Assembly: GCA_903813345.2 (NCBI GenBank)
Contig: CAIIXF020000012.1
Coordinates: 23,882,184 to 23,946,183, forward strand
Source: Owenia fusiformis
Taxonomy: Eukaryota; Annelida; Polychaeta; Sabellida; Oweniidae
Reading direction: 5' to 3'
DNA: 64,000 bases
The notes below the pieces were generated by a model. The model was given only the letters and a program-made list of their open reading frames with translations. It made no database searches and was not told where the DNA came from. Positions 1 through 13,262 of this stretch are shown one piece after another (the stretch's first letter is position 1; every line of letters starts with the position of its first letter). The position numbers and the translations under genes are program-made.

Positions 1-3000
1 AGATTTATCATACATTGAATGAAGATGATTTGTGCCAAATTTGAATAGCCAAAACACTATGGTTAGAAAGTTATTTGGTTTTATTGCTGTGGCAGTAGTC
101 TCCGACTGCGTTTTTCGTATCTTTCCAATACTAATGTCTTTTGAGCATTTGTCCAAGGCATCATGTTTTACAACTAACTAACAACATGAGCTATACATAC
201 ACAGTCTCTTCTTTCCTTCCTGAAAAAATGAACACAATTGGACTAGTATTTTCCAAGATATAGCGATTTCTTTGGGTTGCGTTTTTTTTTGAACACCCTT
301 GTACATGGTCACAAATCTTACATTTGTTTTCTTAAAAGACAGATCATTTGTAAGGGAAAACGCATGTTATACATGTATTATTTGGTTGTGTTATCCATCC
401 CCAAGGTGTTTTTAAATTAATTTACTTTTATATGAATAGATGACGTGTTTGGTTGACAAATAGACTAACTATGGCAAGAGGAGGAATGCCCCAGAGCTTT
501 AGAGATGACAGACATTATTACGTCTCTTGCTTGTTAGAATTTTCACAAGCAACGAATACAATGTTCAATTCGTTGTCATGTTTTAATCGATGTTAGCAAA
601 ACATCTTCATGTAACATATCAAGCCTTGATATTAATTAACATGCCAGATATTAACATGATATTATTCGAAGATGTTTAGAAAATTTGGAAACCACCATTT
701 TTCTGTTGATTTGGCCAATCAGCGGCGACGTCGTCTCAAAACAGATTTTATAACTACTTGGAAATCGAAGATGCCATGGAAAACAATTTACATGTCAATC
801 CGCGTGAACACATTTTCCCATATCATATAGAGCAAGTTATCTAAAATATTTAAAAGTGGCTAATAGTAAACTGTTATAATATCATATGTAGTTTGTAGAT
901 GGTTTTCAAAGAATAAATTATATCGCTTCATAGTGTTTTAATATGATCGCCGCATATTGTTATATTATCCAAGTTTTTGTGGATTGTGTTTGGTGCTTGG
1001 CAGTTGGTGGTCATTGGGTGGCATTCTACGATCAGCGTATGAAAACTTGAATGACAGGTGGATTTTAGAGCATACATTATTTTCGAACATTGCTAATTAT
1101 TTGGTCCATCTATAGGTGTGCTATTGAATGTTTTCGAACAAACTTCAAATTCAGACTCTGAAATAAGGAAATATGCTGAATCAGCATCTTCAAGCCTGAG
1201 CCGTCATTCGTAAGATTAAATTACAATGTAACATGAGGATTTCATGATACTGATACCAATGTACAACATATAATATGATTACCCGTACTTTAGAGCCATT
1301 GGTTTCTTCTCACCCAAAAGAGTTCTAGAACTTTTTACAGGGGGTTAAAAATGTTTTATAAAAAATTAATGAAATTTATTGTTTTATTGGATTAAGGGAG
1401 TCTTATCTTGTTTGCAGTAAATTTCTTCCTATTATATTTTCCACAGTCCCTAAGAGATCTTGACGGAACTCCACGAAGGTTGACGAACTGCTAATTTCTG
1501 ACGTCACTCTTCACTCTGTCACTACTACACGAGGCATGACACAGTCAACAGGTTTGAGTATATGGCTGTAGTTTTTTCTTATTTGCAGTTCTTTGTGTAA
1601 GTATAATCGTTACTTGTTTTTAATTTCCCATCCTTTTCTTCCCACCCTTGAATTATACAGACAAAGACCACAAATAGAATAAAAAAGTAAAAAATAAAAA
1701 AACAAATCCGTTCACTGGTGTTTGGGTTGTTATATCGCCCTCGGTCAATAGGATAATTTCCTTGGCCGATATCATATTTTCCCTCAGAATAAAATTCATA
1801 TTCTATCTCTCCCATTACATCCAGTGCCAGTTATATTCTATCAAGGATGCTGCATCTGCAGGGTGTCAAATAAATATGTCCCCCTTGATTTCAAGAGTAT
1901 ATATAGACGTTTTGACACGTTTTGACAGTTTTTAGGTGCTAAAGAACAGTTCAGACATCATACAGACAAAAAAGTTATGCAACATTTTGTCCGATGTAAA
2001 GTTGAGGGGGAAGAACATATTTATTGGACACTCTGTACATTGTACAAACTTGGTTCTTGTTGGTATAGGCCAGTGTCCATAATCGATAACAATTGATAAC
2101 GGAATGGATTTTAGCCATTTTTTAGTTTTAAGGCTGCTGGTGTTTTGTTGCAGAACATATTTTAAAAAAATACTTGGATTCCAAGCAAGCCTTGGTATGA
2201 CTGATTACTCATTTTGTTCTAACATCGGTTCAATTTTGCATATTTTTGAAGAAAAGATAACAATTTCTAGAGTACACAATAATATAATATCTATAAGGAT
2301 ATACCAGTGTAACCTCCGAAAAAATCGACCATTTTCAATCTCAACGAAAGTAGATTTTTATTATAGACCTAGATGTAGCGATTCGAAAAATGTAATAAAA
2401 AGGGTAGGTCAACGGATCAATTTTTTCATAAGAAGCTTCTGAAAATAGGTATGGCGTTATCATCATTTGAACATTTGAGGCGCCATTGATTTCAAAGCAA
2501 AAAAACATGTTTTCCTATATTTCTTCGATAAAATGATGATTTAGAGAGTATTGACGATTTTTGTCGAGCTTAGATAAACTTCCTATATATATAATTACGT
2601 TGGTTCGAATATTGGTACACTCGGGACATTTTTTCTTACTTTTTTTCACTTAAAGTGTTACCCAGTTAGACATTCATTCAATAAACGATGATTTAAAATG
2701 GCTAATAAAAGCCATATTAGACTCCTATTCTAATATGCTAATATTTCTGTTCATTTTTCGGGAAAGGATGACGAGGTTAATAATTGTGAAAATTCAACAT
2801 GTCCTCTCTTAATGAACTGCCTTCACAAGTATAACCTTACAGACCAGACATGAATGATTTCACTCGTGATATATAGCATGCATGCTTTTTGATGATTTTC
2901 GGATGGGGTTGTACATTCCCTGTGTTCCAGGTCCCCACTTATGTTAAGCTGTCAGATTTGAGCAAGATACGTCTACTGCATGTAGTACACAAATAATGTT

Positions 3001-5590
3001 TTTGTGAACGGCTACGGACGTTTTTCGCATTGTACCCGTCATGCCCGATCATGGTCGTTAATACTCATTGGAAAAATGTTTTTAACTGGTAACTATAGAG
3101 AATAAATAGAGAATAATAACATGAATTGAATAAAGGTTTGCTCGGCTTGTTTGACATGTTTGATGGTATTTGTTTTGAAAGAATGGAAAAACGAAACAAA
3201 GTAATGATTTCTATAGAAATACATATTCATGCACGGACTTAAAGGGTCCGTGGTTCATGTAATAAGTGTATACATGAATTATAGAAATTCCAAATAGAAT
3301 ACTGTATTTTACTGTTGCCTTTTAATATTAAACACCCCTCATTGGTCAATACTTAGGCTTAGTATAGACTATAATGAAAACTCATACAGACTGCTCATAC
3401 TCGACATTTGCGAAATAAGAAGCAAGTTACAAATTAGGTTTGTCGTGTTTGTAATACATGGGCACATATACAAACACTGCTGGAATTTAACGAAAGAAAC
3501 GGACACGAAACTGGAATGAAATAAGAATATACAAAAATTACCGAATTATTTGGAAGAATTGATGACGTATAGTTCATTTGTTTGTTTATTTGTTGATGGG
3601 GCAATATGTCACTGACGTCACAGATATTGGTATCATATTCCGAGAATTCATTAACAAAAGTGTAATATGACGTCATGATAAAACAGGATTGAAAATGAGG
3701 AGCTCTTATGGTATGAGGTTCCATATCCATCCGCCAAAAGGTATATAGTCCATTTAAAAACTTGTGGTTTTGTTCTAAATAACACCATAGTTGGCTTCTA
3801 GGGTACCTAGTATGCCACTATTTGGTATCAAAATAAAGAGGAGGAGTTCAACTTTCATTTGAATTACGAAAATAGCGATGTAGGTCAAAATAGTTCCGAC
3901 GTGATCATGTTTACTACGCGTTTGCCCGTCATCTCAGAATTGAGAAAATGGTAGCAAACGCGAGTTACAATAAATGGACGCCGATATCTCAAAAAGTAGC
4001 CGGACGCCCTATAATTTAATGTAGATCAATTGAGCCCCTATATGAACAGGTGCATTTTGATATATAACACTATGGGGGGAGGGGTAAGCGTTTTATAGTT
4101 GATCACGAACGCCATATGTGCAAAGTATTGTTCTGATTTTTCGAATTTGGTGTTCGATTACGGTACTCATACCCTATGGATTACTATGTCGTAAAGCGTC
4201 ATATATCGTCATTCTGCGTCATTGATATTTAATACAGAACACTTGTCAAACCTGAGGTTAACAAACAAGCTTTTCCTAGAGGTGTTTATTTTCTATATCT
4301 GTAATTTAAAGGTGTAATAATGAGTGCAGAGGGGTCATTCAACGATCATGGACCAATGTCAAAATATATTTAAGTTTGGATATTTCATCAAGACTAACAT
4401 CTATTTTTATTATCTACAAAGAAACCCCCTAGATAAACATTATTTTAGCTGGTATTCCTCTTGAAACTTTGTGGATCTTAAAAATATAAAAGTGGAAGTC
4501 CCCCTTTTGAAGCTTTTAACTGAATTTACACTTCTTAATGCTGAAATTGATAATTTATCCATACATTTTAAGAAAATAGGTATGTCAAAGAAGATGTTAA
4601 ACCAAATGTTGCCTTGATAGCTCAGAAAAAATGAAAAAACTTTCCTTTTTTCTCTGCAGTCCTTATTGCCCCTTTAAAAATATATCACCATTAACGTAAG
4701 GGATAGCATGGTATATCCTTAAGTGAAATTCACCATTCATGTCATTTTCAAATTCTATCGGATTGTGGATTTGGCATGTGATTATTTCTCATTTAATTGG
4801 TTTTAAATAAACGCGCTAGATTTAGATTTAAATTACTCATTTTATTCATATATGAAAAAAATATATTAACAAAATGAAGAACACTTTCTCCTTTACTGTT
4901 CGAAATATAATAAACAAAGAAGTATAATGTTGTCTAAAATGGAAATGCCAGTACAAGAAAATCCATTCATTTATTTGATGTCTCGTAAAGATCAAAACTG
5001 TATAAATGTAGCAAAATATTTATTTACATCCAGTACCAATAGCAATATCTCTAGTGCACCAATGCATCAGCATTATTAATAGTAATAGTTATGTACCAGT
5101 TATGTAAATGTCTTCCATGTACTTGACCCCAAGGGGTGTGAATGTACTTGAAGAATAAATATATACATACGAGTATAAATATGATTTAAGGAATACATCT
5201 ATATAGTGTCCAAATTGATTCAATAATCAATATAGATTTCGCACATATTCAGAAATTTTTGCATTTGTACATTCACATCGATAAATTAAGGAAGATCAGC
5301 GCACAAGAAGGCTATAGCATTAAATAAAATTTATGAACATAGAATACACCTATAGTTATACATTTTCAATTCCAAAACAAACATGAATATGATGAAACAA
5401 GTCCTATGTATCAAGTCACGTGCATGATTTATGCCGTCTGCTACAGAGGTCAATGTGTAAGATATATTGACCGGATATATTGATTGGATTTAGCATGTCG
5501 AATATGGATACAAATTAAATTCTATAGACTAGATAGTCTGCATGCACACGATCATCGATTTATCAATTGAAGCAGTGCATGACAAGCTTG
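1..5590. other. Non-coding AT-rich stretch, no gene supported
   Basis: Open frames here are short, lack recognisable domains and have amino-acid composition typical of random AT-rich translation. I see no tRNA or rRNA and no exon with both a convincing coding signature and splice sites. It may be intergenic or a long intron of a gene outside the window. Confidence 0.6.
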
Positions 5591-5600
5591 TGTATAATAG

Positions 5601-5698
5601 AGATCCTGCAGACATGTAGCACAAATGTTCTCAAGTCCAAGGTAAGAGGAGTGAGCCTGAAAATAAAAAGGAAAACAATCAGCAATGATTTAATTTTT
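5601..5698 (-). repeat. Diverged single-copy relic of the macrosatellite unit
   Basis: This stretch matches the unit segment that runs from the Pst-like CTGCAG motif through GTAGCACAAAT and CAAGGCAAGAG to the ATCAGCGATGGTTCAATT end, with many substitutions and with the middle of the segment (the GATTCTCTGTGGTTTTCC part) absent. It lies about 460 bp before the array starts. On the minus strand the segment keeps a pyrimidine-rich stretch ending in TTTTCAG at the same place as in the array units. It is either a decayed outlying unit or the local source sequence of the array. Confidence 0.6.
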
Positions 5699-6736
5699 GA
5701 ATGCTCCACCTTTTATGAGTACTAGTATCTACAACTGTTTTTGATCTAATGAGATATTTTCAATTCGTTCTTCAATATGTAAAATGACTTTTGTATAAAT
5801 GAACATGAAACGCCCCTAGGTGTTTTGGCACTGAATTGTGATGTTGGTTCTCGATTGAAGGGGTAAGGGAGAAGGGGATGTTAGACATTATTTCTTTTCA
5901 CGATAGATCATGGTTTTGCGATTTATAACATGTATAGGGTTAATTTATCCTATAACACCAACATAACTAAAGAAAAGAAGCAAGTCAAATATCCTGTTTA
6001 ATCCATTTTCGATAATTAGAATAGGGGTTCTTAAACAAGATATTAAAGCATTATTGGCGAGTACTAAAAGAAGAGGTTTACACTTCGAATTCTATTTGCT
6101 ATGTTTTAGTACTGAATCCTAGTGCCCAAGTTGCAGTAGGTATGAATATTCAAGAAAGCATGACAGACCACATGTGAAAAAATGAAAAATGGATTCATGG
6201 TACATTTGTACATTAAATGAAATCAAGGAAGTCATCATTCAGTGTATTTCTTAGAAAAGAATGTTTGCTGGACAAACATTTGCCAACAATGGAATTAGAA
6301 TCTCAACAATGGAAAATGTGTCATTGTGGAATAACCGTACTGAACCAGAGAGCATGATCATCACATAATAGAACTGATCATGCGCTACAGTACCTTTAAC
6401 AAGATGGTATGTAGATACAAATGCTGCAGATAGGTAGCACAAATTGTAGATTCTCTGTGGTTTTCCCTTTGTGGTTCTTTTTGTTCTCTCCAAGGCAAGA
6501 GGACTGCACCTGAAAGTACATTTAAGGAAAAGATCAGCGATGGTTCAATTAAAAAGAAAGAAACCCCGAAACTAAGCCCACAATTTTAACATGAAAACCC
6601 AATAGAAGACCCTTCAATCTCCAACTGTAGCTAAAATGAACACAAGACTTCAGACCTTCAAAATTTAGATCTGGAGTAGTACTTGAAGTCAACTTTAAAA
6701 TTGAATCATTACTGAGTAAGTACTGGTCAACGAAAT

Positions 6737-6794
6737 ACAATACAATACAATACAATACAATACAATATAATACAATACAATACAATACAATACT
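6737..6794. repeat. (TACAA)n pentanucleotide run, present in every unit
   Basis: About a dozen TACAA units with occasional TATAA variants. The same run recurs at the same point in all units (for example 8955-9015, 13935-13990, 27940-27995) with variable length and interspersed AAAC variants. Confidence 0.9.
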
Positions 6795-6829
6795 AAGCAC
6801 TAGATCCATGATCTTGGTCATCTGGTTCG

Positions 6830-7065
6830 TTGCTTGTCTGGTTCGTTGGTTGTTTGGTTCGTTGGATGGAGTGTTGGTTAGTTGGTTGATTAATTAGTTA
6901 GTTGGTTGGTTAGTTTTAACCTATTGGGTGGTCTGGTGGTTGTCTGGTTGGTTAGTTGGTTGGTTAGTAAGTAAGTTAGTTAATAGATTAAGCCTATCGG
7001 GTCATTGGTTGGTCAGTTGGATGTCCGGTAAGTTGGTTGGTTGGTTGGTTGTGTCTGGTTCTTTG
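6830..7065. repeat. GGTT-rich tract, present in every unit
   Basis: About 235 bp almost free of C on the + strand and built from GGTT, GTTA and GGTC words. It ends in a C run of six or more bases. The equivalent tract lies just after the TACAA run in each of the nine units. Confidence 0.9.
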
Positions 7066-8290
7066 ACACCCCCCCCCCCCCAAGAAAAACTGGAATAGTA
7101 CTGGGAGCAGTCCCCTGCTAATGGGATGCAACTGATTGCAAGAGATAAAAACTGGTCAAAAGCGACATCTACAGTAAGTCCTTGAAACTCAACCTAGTCC
7201 CCTAATGGAGACAAATGTGATTTAAAACAGGACTGTCTTTCCGCAGGAAAACTGGAATAGTACTGGGAGTTCCCCCCCCCTTCTAATGGGATGCAACTGA
7301 TTGCAAGAGATAAACTGGTCAAAATGCGACATCTACTGTAAGTCCTGGAAACTTGACCTAGTCCCCTCGCGGAAAAAATGTGATTCCAAAAGGACCGTCT
7401 TTGCAGGGACTTCACCATTTGTGCTACAAATAGATAAAACATGTTGTAGTAGTTGTTTTTACATAAAACTTTACATAAAAACTTTAAATAAAACTTTACA
7501 TTATACTTTACACTACACTACTAAAAATTTACAGAATATTACAAAAGATAAAATTTATTTCTCCCAATTTGATATAAACCAGTAGACTTCCATATTTTTG
7601 ATTTTGAAACATGAACTCTATTCCCCCGGAAACCCAACCACCCCCCTCCCACTTTACCTTAGAGTCCAGGTTTCTCCACCAAAAATATGGGTTGGCCAAC
7701 AAAAGTCCACAAGTAAATATCAAACTGGGAGGCGCCCCCCATCCCTATGCAAAACCAGGAAGGAATACTTAACTTAGGTAGCAGGAACGCAGCTGTTGTG
7801 TCGGTTGTGTGGTTGGTCATCGGGCTCCTCATCTCCAAGCTGAAAGGGAACCTGAAAACAGAGGAACTAAACTGTTGTAATAATTGAATAGAAAAAAGTA
7901 CTTACTTTGGTGCTTTGGTGACAGGAACACGAACACCTCTCGCCCATGATACTGTTTACGTGGACCGGACATGATGGCTCAAAGTTGTCGAAAGACTGAT
8001 CCAGCTGTCGCCCTAACTTGGTGTCTTTGCTGCATCTCTCTCATAGTTGTACCTGAAAGTTACAAGATAAGAAAATGAAAAATACAAGGATGCAACTTGG
8101 TCGAGTCACTTCCAATACAAGCGGAGGAGGGAATGCCAAGACATTCCTTTCATTGACTCTAGTAAATCTGTCATAGCCTTATACCCCTCCCGGCTTAAGA
8201 TTTATATCATCAAGTCAACTAACTGCTTGGGCAGATGTAACTCTGTAGGAAGAATGGAATAGTTGAGCATATGTATATTTTTTAAGAACA

Positions 8291-10517
8291 CAGACCACAT
8301 GTGAAAATAATGAAACATGGCTTCATGGTACATCTGTACATTAAGTGAAATCAAGGCAGTCATCATTTAGTGTATTTCTTAGAAAAAATGTTTGCCAAAC
8401 ATACATGTGCCAACAATGGGATTAGAATCCCAACAATTGAAAAATGTGTCGTTGTGGAATAACCGTACTGAACCAGAGAGCAAAATCATCAAATGATAGA
8501 ACTGATTACAGTACCTTTAACAAGATGGTATGTAGATATAAATGCTGCAGATAGGTAGCACAAATTGCAGATTCTCTGTGGTTTTCCTTTTGTGTTTCTA
8601 TTTGTTCTCTCCAAGGCAAGAGGTATGTAGATACAAATGCTGCAGATAGGTAGCACAAATTGTAGATTCTCTGTGGTTTTTCCTTTGTGGTTCTTTTTGT
8701 TCTCTCCAAGGCAAGAGGACTGCACCTGAAAGTACATTTAAGGAAAAGATCAGCGATGGTTCAATTAAAAAGAAAGAAACCCCGAAACTAAGCCCACAAT
8801 TTTAACATGAAAACCCTATAGAAAAGACCCTTCAATCTCCAACTGTAGCTAAAATGAACACAAGACTTCAGACCTTCAAAATTTAGATCTGGAGTAGTAC
8901 TTGAAGTCAACTTTAAAATTGAATCATTACTGAGTAAGTACTGGTCAACGATATACAATACAATACAAAACTATACAATACAATACAATACAATATAATA
9001 CAATACAATACAATACTAAGCACTAGATCCATGATCGTGGTCATCTGGTTCGTTGCTTGTCTGGTTCGTTGGTTGTTTGGTTCGTTGGATGGAGTGTTGG
9101 TTAGTTGGTTGATTAATTAGTTAGTTGGTTGGTTAGTTTTGACCTATTGGGTGGTCTGGTGGTTGTCTGGTTGGTTAGTTGGTTGGTTAGTAAGTAAGTT
9201 AGTTAATAGATTAAGCCTATCGGGTCATTGGTTGGTCAGTTGGATGTCCGGTAAGTTGGTTGGTTGGTTGGTTGTCTGGTTGTTTGACACCCCCCCCCCC
9301 CCCCAAGAAAAACTGGAATAGTACTGGGAGCAGTCCCCTGCTAATGGGATGCAACTGATTGCAAGAGATAAAAACTGGTCAAAAGCGACATCTACAGTAA
9401 GTCCTTGAAACTCAACCTAGTCCCCTAATGGAGACAAATGTGATTTCAACAGGACTGTCTTTCTGCAGGAAACCTGGAATAGTACTGGGAGTTCCCCCCC
9501 CCCCTTCTAATGGGATGCAACTGATTGCAAGAGATAAACTGGTCAAAATGCGACATCTACTGTAAGTCCTGGAAACTTGACCTAGTCCCCTCGCGGAAAA
9601 AATGTGATTCCAACAGGACCGTCTTTTCGCAGGGACTTCACCATTTGTGCTACAAATAGATAAAACATGTTGTAGTAGTTGTTATTTTACATAAAACTTT
9701 ACATAAAAACTTTAAATAAAACTTTACATTATACTTTACACTACACTACTAAAAATTTACAGAATATTACAAAAGATAAAATTTATTTCTCCCAATTTGA
9801 TATAAACCAGTAGACTTCCATATTTTTGATTTTGAAACATGAACTCTATTCCCCCGGAAACCCAACCACCCCCTCCCACTTTACCTTAGAGTCCAGGTTT
9901 CTCCACCAAAAATATGGGTTGGCCAACAAAAGTCCACAAGTAAATATCAAACTGGGAGGCGCCCCCCATCCCTATGCAAAACCAGGACGGAATACTTAAC
10001 TTAGGTAGCAGGAACGCAGCTGTTGTGCCGGTTGTGTCGTTGGTCATCGGGCTCCTCATCTCCAAGCTGAAAGGGAACCTGAAAACAGAGGAACTAAACT
10101 GTTGTAATAATTGAATAGAAAAAAGTACTTACTTTGGTGCTTTGGTGACAGGAACACGAACACCTCTCGCCCATGATACTGTTTACGTGGACCGGACCTG
10201 ATGGCTCAAAGTTGTCGAAAGACTGATCCAGCTGTCGCCCTAACTTGGTGTCTTTGCTGCATCTCTCTCATAGTTGTACCTGAAAGATACAAGATAAGAA
10301 AATGAAAAATACAAGGATGCAACTTGGTCGAGTCACTTCCAATACAAGCGGAGGAGGGAATGCCAAGACATTCCTTTCATTGACTCTAGTAAATCTGTCA
10401 TAGCCTTATACCCCTCCCGGCTTAAGATTTATATCATCAAGTCAACTAACTGCTTGGGCAGATGTAACTCTGTAGGAAGAATGGAATAGTTGAGCATATG
10501 TATATTCTTTAAGAACA
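8291..10517. repeat. Macrosatellite unit 2
   Basis: Edge-type unit with the 93-bp segment duplicated and two 166-bp modules (about 9312-9640). It carries the same edge-type substitutions as units 1 and 9. Confidence 0.9.
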
Positions 10518-13262
10518 CAGACCACATGTGAAAATAATGAAACATGGCTTCATGGTACATCTGTACATTAAGTGAAATCAAGGCAGTCCTCTTTTAGTGT
10601 ATTTCTTAGAAAAAATGTTTGCCAAACATACATGTGCCAACAATGGGATTAGAATCCCAACAATTGAAAAATGTGTCGTTGTGGAATAACCGTACTGAAC
10701 CAGAGAGCAAAATCATCAAATGATAGAACTGATTATGTGTTACAGTACCTTTAACAAGATGGTATGTAGATATAAATGCTGCAGATAGGTAGCACAAATT
10801 GCAGATTCTCTGTGGTTTTCCTTTTGTGTTTCTTTTTGTTCTCTCCAAGGCAAGAGGTATGTAGATCACAAATGCTGCAGGTAGGTAGCACAAATTGTAG
10901 ATTCTCTGTGGTTTTCCCTTTTTGGTTCTTTCTGTTCTCTCCAAGGCAAGAGGACTGCACCTGAAAGTACATTTAAGGAAAAGATCAGCGATGGTTCAAT
11001 TAAAAAGAAAGAAACCCCGAAACTAAGCCCACAATTTTAACATGAAAACCCAAAAGAAAAGACCCTTCAATCTACAACTGTAGCTAAAATGAACACAAGA
11101 CTTCAGACCTTCAAAATTTAGATCTGGAGTAGTACTTGAAATCAACTTTAAAATTGAATCATTACTGAGTAAGTACTGGTCAACGAAATACAATACAATA
11201 CAAAACAAAACAATACAAAACTATACAATACAATACAATACAATACAATACTAAGCACTAGATCCATGATCTTGGTCATCTGGTTCGTTGCTTGTCTGGT
11301 TCGTTGCTTGTCTGGTTCGTTGGTTGTTTGGTTCGTTGGATGGAGTGTTGATTAGTTTGTTGATTAATTAGTTAGTTGGTTGGCTAGTTTTAACCTATTG
11401 GGTGGTCTGGTGGTTGTCTGGTTGGTTAGTTGGTTGGTTAGTAAGTAAGTTAGTTAATAGATTAAGCCTATTGGGTCATTGGTTGGTCGGTTGGATGTTC
11501 GGTAAGTTGGTTGGTTGGTTGTCTGGTTGGTTGTCTGGTTGTTTGACTTCCCCCCAAGAAAAACTAGAATAGTACTGGGAGCAGCCCCCTGCTAATGGGA
11601 TGCAACTGATTGCAAGAGATAAAAACTGGTCAAAAGCGACATCTACAGTAAGTCCTTGAAACTCAACCTAGTCTCCTAATGGAGACAAATGTGATTTCAA
11701 CATGACTATCTTTCTGCAGGAAAACTGAAAAACTACTGGGAGTCCCCCCCCCCTGCTAATGGGATGCAACTGATTGCAAGAGATAATACTGGTCAAAATG
11801 CGACATCTACTGTAAGTCCTTGAAACTCAACCTAGTCCCCTAATGGAGACAAATGTGATTTCAACAGGACTGTCTTTCCGCAGGAAAACTGGAAGAGTAC
11901 TGGGAGTTCCCCCCCCTGCTAATGGGATGCAACTGATTGCAAGAGATGAAAACTGGTCAAAAGCGACATCTACGGTAAGTCCTTGAAACTCAACCTAGTC
12001 TCCTAATGGAGACAAATGTGATTTCAACAGGACTGTCTTTCCACAGGAAAACTGGAAGAGTACTGGGAGTCCCCCCCTGCTAATGGGATGCAATTGATTG
12101 CAAGAGATAAAAACTGGTCAGAGCGACATGTACGGTAGGTCCTTGAAACTCAACCTAGTCCCCTAATGGAGACAAATGTGATTTCAACAGGACTGTCATT
12201 CCGCAGGAAAACTGGAATAGTACTGGGAGTTCCCCCCCCCCCGCTTCTAATGGGATGCAACTGATTGCAAGAGATAAAACTGGTCAAAATGCGACATCTA
12301 CTGTAAGTCCTGCAAACTTGACCTAGTCCCCTCGTGGAAAAAATGTGATTCCAACAGGACCGTTTTTTCGCAGGGACTTCACCATCTGTGCTACAAATAG
12401 ATAAAACATGTTGTAGTAGTTGTTATTTTACATAAAACTTTACATAAAAACTTTAAATAAAACTTTACACTATACTTTACACTACACTACTAAAAATTTA
12501 CAGAATATTACAAAAGATAAAATTTATTTCTCCCAATTTGATATAAACCAGTAGACTTCCATATTTTTGATTTTGAAACATGAACTCTATCCCCCCGGAA
12601 ACCCAACCACCCCCCTCCCACTTTACCTTAGCGTTCAAGTTTCTCCACCAAAAATATGGGTCGGCCAACAAAAGTCCACAAGTAAATATCAAACTGGGAG
12701 GCGCCCCCCATCCCTATGCAAAACCAGGAAGGAATACTTAACTTAGGTAGCAGGAACGCAGCTGTTGTCTCGGTTGTGTCGTTGGTCATCGGGCTCCTCA
12801 TCTCCAAGCTGAAAGGGAACCTGAAAACAGAGGAACTAACCTGTTGTAATAATTGAATAGAAAAAAAATGTACTTACTTTGGTGCTTTGGTGACAGGAAC
12901 ACGAACACCTCTCGCCCATGATACTGTTTACGTGGACCGGACCTGATGGCTCAAAGTTGTCGAAAGACTGATCCAGCTATCGCCCTAACTTGGTGTGTTT
13001 GCTGCATCTCTCTCATAGTTGTACCTGAAAGATTCAAGATAAGAAAATGAAAAATACAAGGATGCAACTTGGTTGAGTCACTTCCAATACAAGCGGAGGA
13101 GGGAATGCAAAGACATTCCTTTCATTGACTCTAGTATATCTGTCATAGCCTTATACCCCTCCTGGCTCAAGATTTATATCATCAAGTCAACTAACTGCTT
13201 GGGCAGATGTAACTCTGTAGGAAGAATGGAATAGTTGAGCATATGTATATTCTTTAAGAACA
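10518..13262. repeat. Macrosatellite unit 3
   Basis: First core-type unit: the second 93-bp copy reads CTGCAGGTAGG instead of CTGCAGATAGG. It has five 166-bp modules (about 11565-12380). Confidence 0.9.

Larger units (their letters stand above)
6164..8290. repeat. Macrosatellite unit 1
   Basis: Edge unit. It has only one copy of the 93-bp segment (6406-6505) and two 166-bp modules (about 7085-7410). It shares the CCCGGCTTAAG variant with units 2 and 9. Confidence 0.9.

Noticed and set aside
2104-2442. 112-codon frame as a gene
   Set aside because: No domain, no start context and no splice support; composition is that of random AT-rich sequence.
6830-7065. Interstitial telomere repeat
   Set aside because: The GGTT words are irregular and mixed with other tetramers; no TTAGGG series is present.
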